A stretch of DNA of 62,470 nt from Rhodospirillaceae bacterium. Its GTDB lineage: Bacteria; Pseudomonadota; Alphaproteobacteria; UBA6615. The notes under the pieces are model-generated. The model saw only the letters and a program-made list of their open reading frames with translations. It made no database searches and was not told the DNA's origin. The stretch is taken from positions 1 through 62,470 of the forward strand of contig PBPM01000105.1 in the NCBI GenBank assembly GCA_002724635.1, given 5' to 3'. Made by a program: the position numbers and the translations under genes. Below are positions 61,806-62,470 of the stretch, in pieces (positions within the stretch are counted from its first letter, which is position 1; every line of letters begins with the position of its first letter).

Positions 61806-62470
61806 TTATTTTGCGGCGCGCGCTAGTTCGTTGGCCTGATCGCGAAGTTTGAACTTCTGGATCTTCCCCGTCGACGTCTTGGGCAGCGGCCCGAACACGA
61901 TATGCCGCGGGCATTTAAAGTGCGCGAGATTATCCCGGCAATGCTGGATGATCTCGTCCTCTGTGGCCTTGGCCCCCGGCTTGAGCTCGATGAACGCGCA
62001 GGGGGTCTCGCCCCACTTCTCGTCCGGACGGGCGACCACGCCCACGGCAGCCACCGCCGCATGCTTGTAAAGAGTGTCCTCGACCTCGATGGAGGAAATG
62101 TTTTCGCCGCCCGAGATGATGATGTCCTTCGACCGGTCCTTGAGCTCGATATACCCGTCGGCGTGCCAGACGCCCAGATCGCCGGTATGGAACCAGCCGC
62201 CCGCGAAGGCCTCCCCCGTCGCCTGAGGGTTCTTGAGATAGCCCTTCATCGTGACGTTACCGCGGGTGAAGACCTCGCCCATGCTTTCGCCATCCTGGGG
62301 TACTGGGACCATGGTCTCGGGGTGGGCGACCATCATGTCTTCAAGGACTTCGTAAGGAACGCCCTGGCGGGACTGCAGGCGGGCCCGCTCGTTGAGCGGT
62401 AGCTCGTTCCACTCGTCCTGCCAGGCGCAGATGATTGCCGGGCCGTAGATCTCGGTCAGGCCGTAGACGT
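61806..62470 (-). CDS. Acyl-CoA synthetase (AMP-forming), partial: 5' end outside window
   Basis: The leftward frame is open at the right edge and gives the last 220 or so residues of an adenylate-forming ligase. YGLTEIYGP (motif A5) occurs right at the edge, then GWFHTGDLGVWHADGYIELK, RSKDIIISGGENISSIEVED, and the catalytic C-terminal PKTSTGKIQKFKLRDQA. The motif set fits medium-chain fatty-acid-like CoA ligases (AlkK-type). The N-terminal part is not available. It is separate from the two ligases at 7047 and 18832. Confidence 0.9.
   Translation of the reverse strand, partial: VYGLTEIYGPAIICAWQDEWNELPLNERARLQSRQGVPYEVLEDMMVAHPETMVPVPQDGESMGEVFTRGNVTMKGYLKNPQATGEAFAGGWFHTGDLGVWHADGYIELKDRSKDIIISGGENISSIEVEDTLYKHAAVAAVGVVARPDEKWGETPCAFIELKPGAKATEDEIIQHCRDNLAHFKCPRHIVFGPLPKTSTGKIQKFKLRDQANELARAAK

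Overview
This window is about 62.5 kb of high-GC, gene-dense bacterial DNA and looks like part of an alphaproteobacterial chromosome. The clues are a COQ9 gene, a heme A synthase of the Cox15 type, a class I lysyl-tRNA synthetase, a short DUF465 protein beside purEK, a CIRCE-controlled groESL operon, and dispersed palindromic repeats of the alphaproteobacterial kind. The mixture of many acyl-CoA enzymes and two branched-chain-type (HAAT) ABC transporters suggests a Rhodospirillales-like heterotroph. No phage, plasmid, transposase, CRISPR array, rRNA or tRNA was seen.

Layout. 1-1133: 3' part of an SLC13/DASS anion transporter running off the left edge. 1361-13066: an acyl-CoA catabolic island with two paralogous hydratase/3-hydroxyacyl-CoA dehydrogenase fusions, two paralogous MaoC-like hydratases, an SDR, an ACAD10/11-like acyl-CoA dehydrogenase, an APH-like kinase, a CoA ligase and an N-carbamoyl amidohydrolase. 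SDR, CoA ligase, kinase and ACAD together match four roles of the bacterial levulinate/4-hydroxyacid (lva) pathway. 13194-17827: a complete HAAT ABC transporter. 17863-23660: a leftward benzoyl-CoA 'box' module (boxC, boxB, benzoate-CoA ligase, alpha/beta hydrolase) that lacks boxA and the semialdehyde dehydrogenase within this window.

24637-27780: a dihydroorotase-like protein with a Gln in place of the first metal His, a HisI with an Asp in place of one zinc Cys, and a COG0523 GTPase with a His-rich loop. A palindrome resembling a Zur-box core lies between the last two, so this may be a zinc-sparing locus. 28128-30164: crotonase and MFS transporter pair. 30637-36806: quinone oxidoreductase, HIT protein, then a DNA-repair block (ligase-associated DEXH helicase, PdeM nuclease, photolyase). 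37133-42668 (leftward): heme A synthase, the two-subunit 2-oxoacid:ferredoxin oxidoreductase KorAB, and an adrenodoxin-reductase-type ferredoxin-NADP reductase.

42873-47466: a second HAAT ABC transporter with its two permeases fused. 47494-47741: remains of a frameshifted gene. 47940-50041: groES-groEL with a recognisable promoter, CIRCE operator and terminator. 50242-55083: a beta-hydroxyacid dehydrogenase, an AEC transporter and a DinG/XPD-like helicase. 55565-61733: housekeeping genes (lysyl-tRNA synthetase, class IV aminotransferase, peptide deformylase, COQ9, purE-purK, DUF465). 61806-62470: the 3' part of another acyl-CoA ligase running off the right edge.

Functionally the left half imports and activates carboxylic acids, funnels aromatic acids through benzoyl-CoA epoxidation and aliphatic or oxidised acids through beta-oxidation. 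KorAB and the reductase could link 2-oxoacid oxidation to reduced ferredoxin and NADPH. All functional links are inferred from sequence motifs and gene order.
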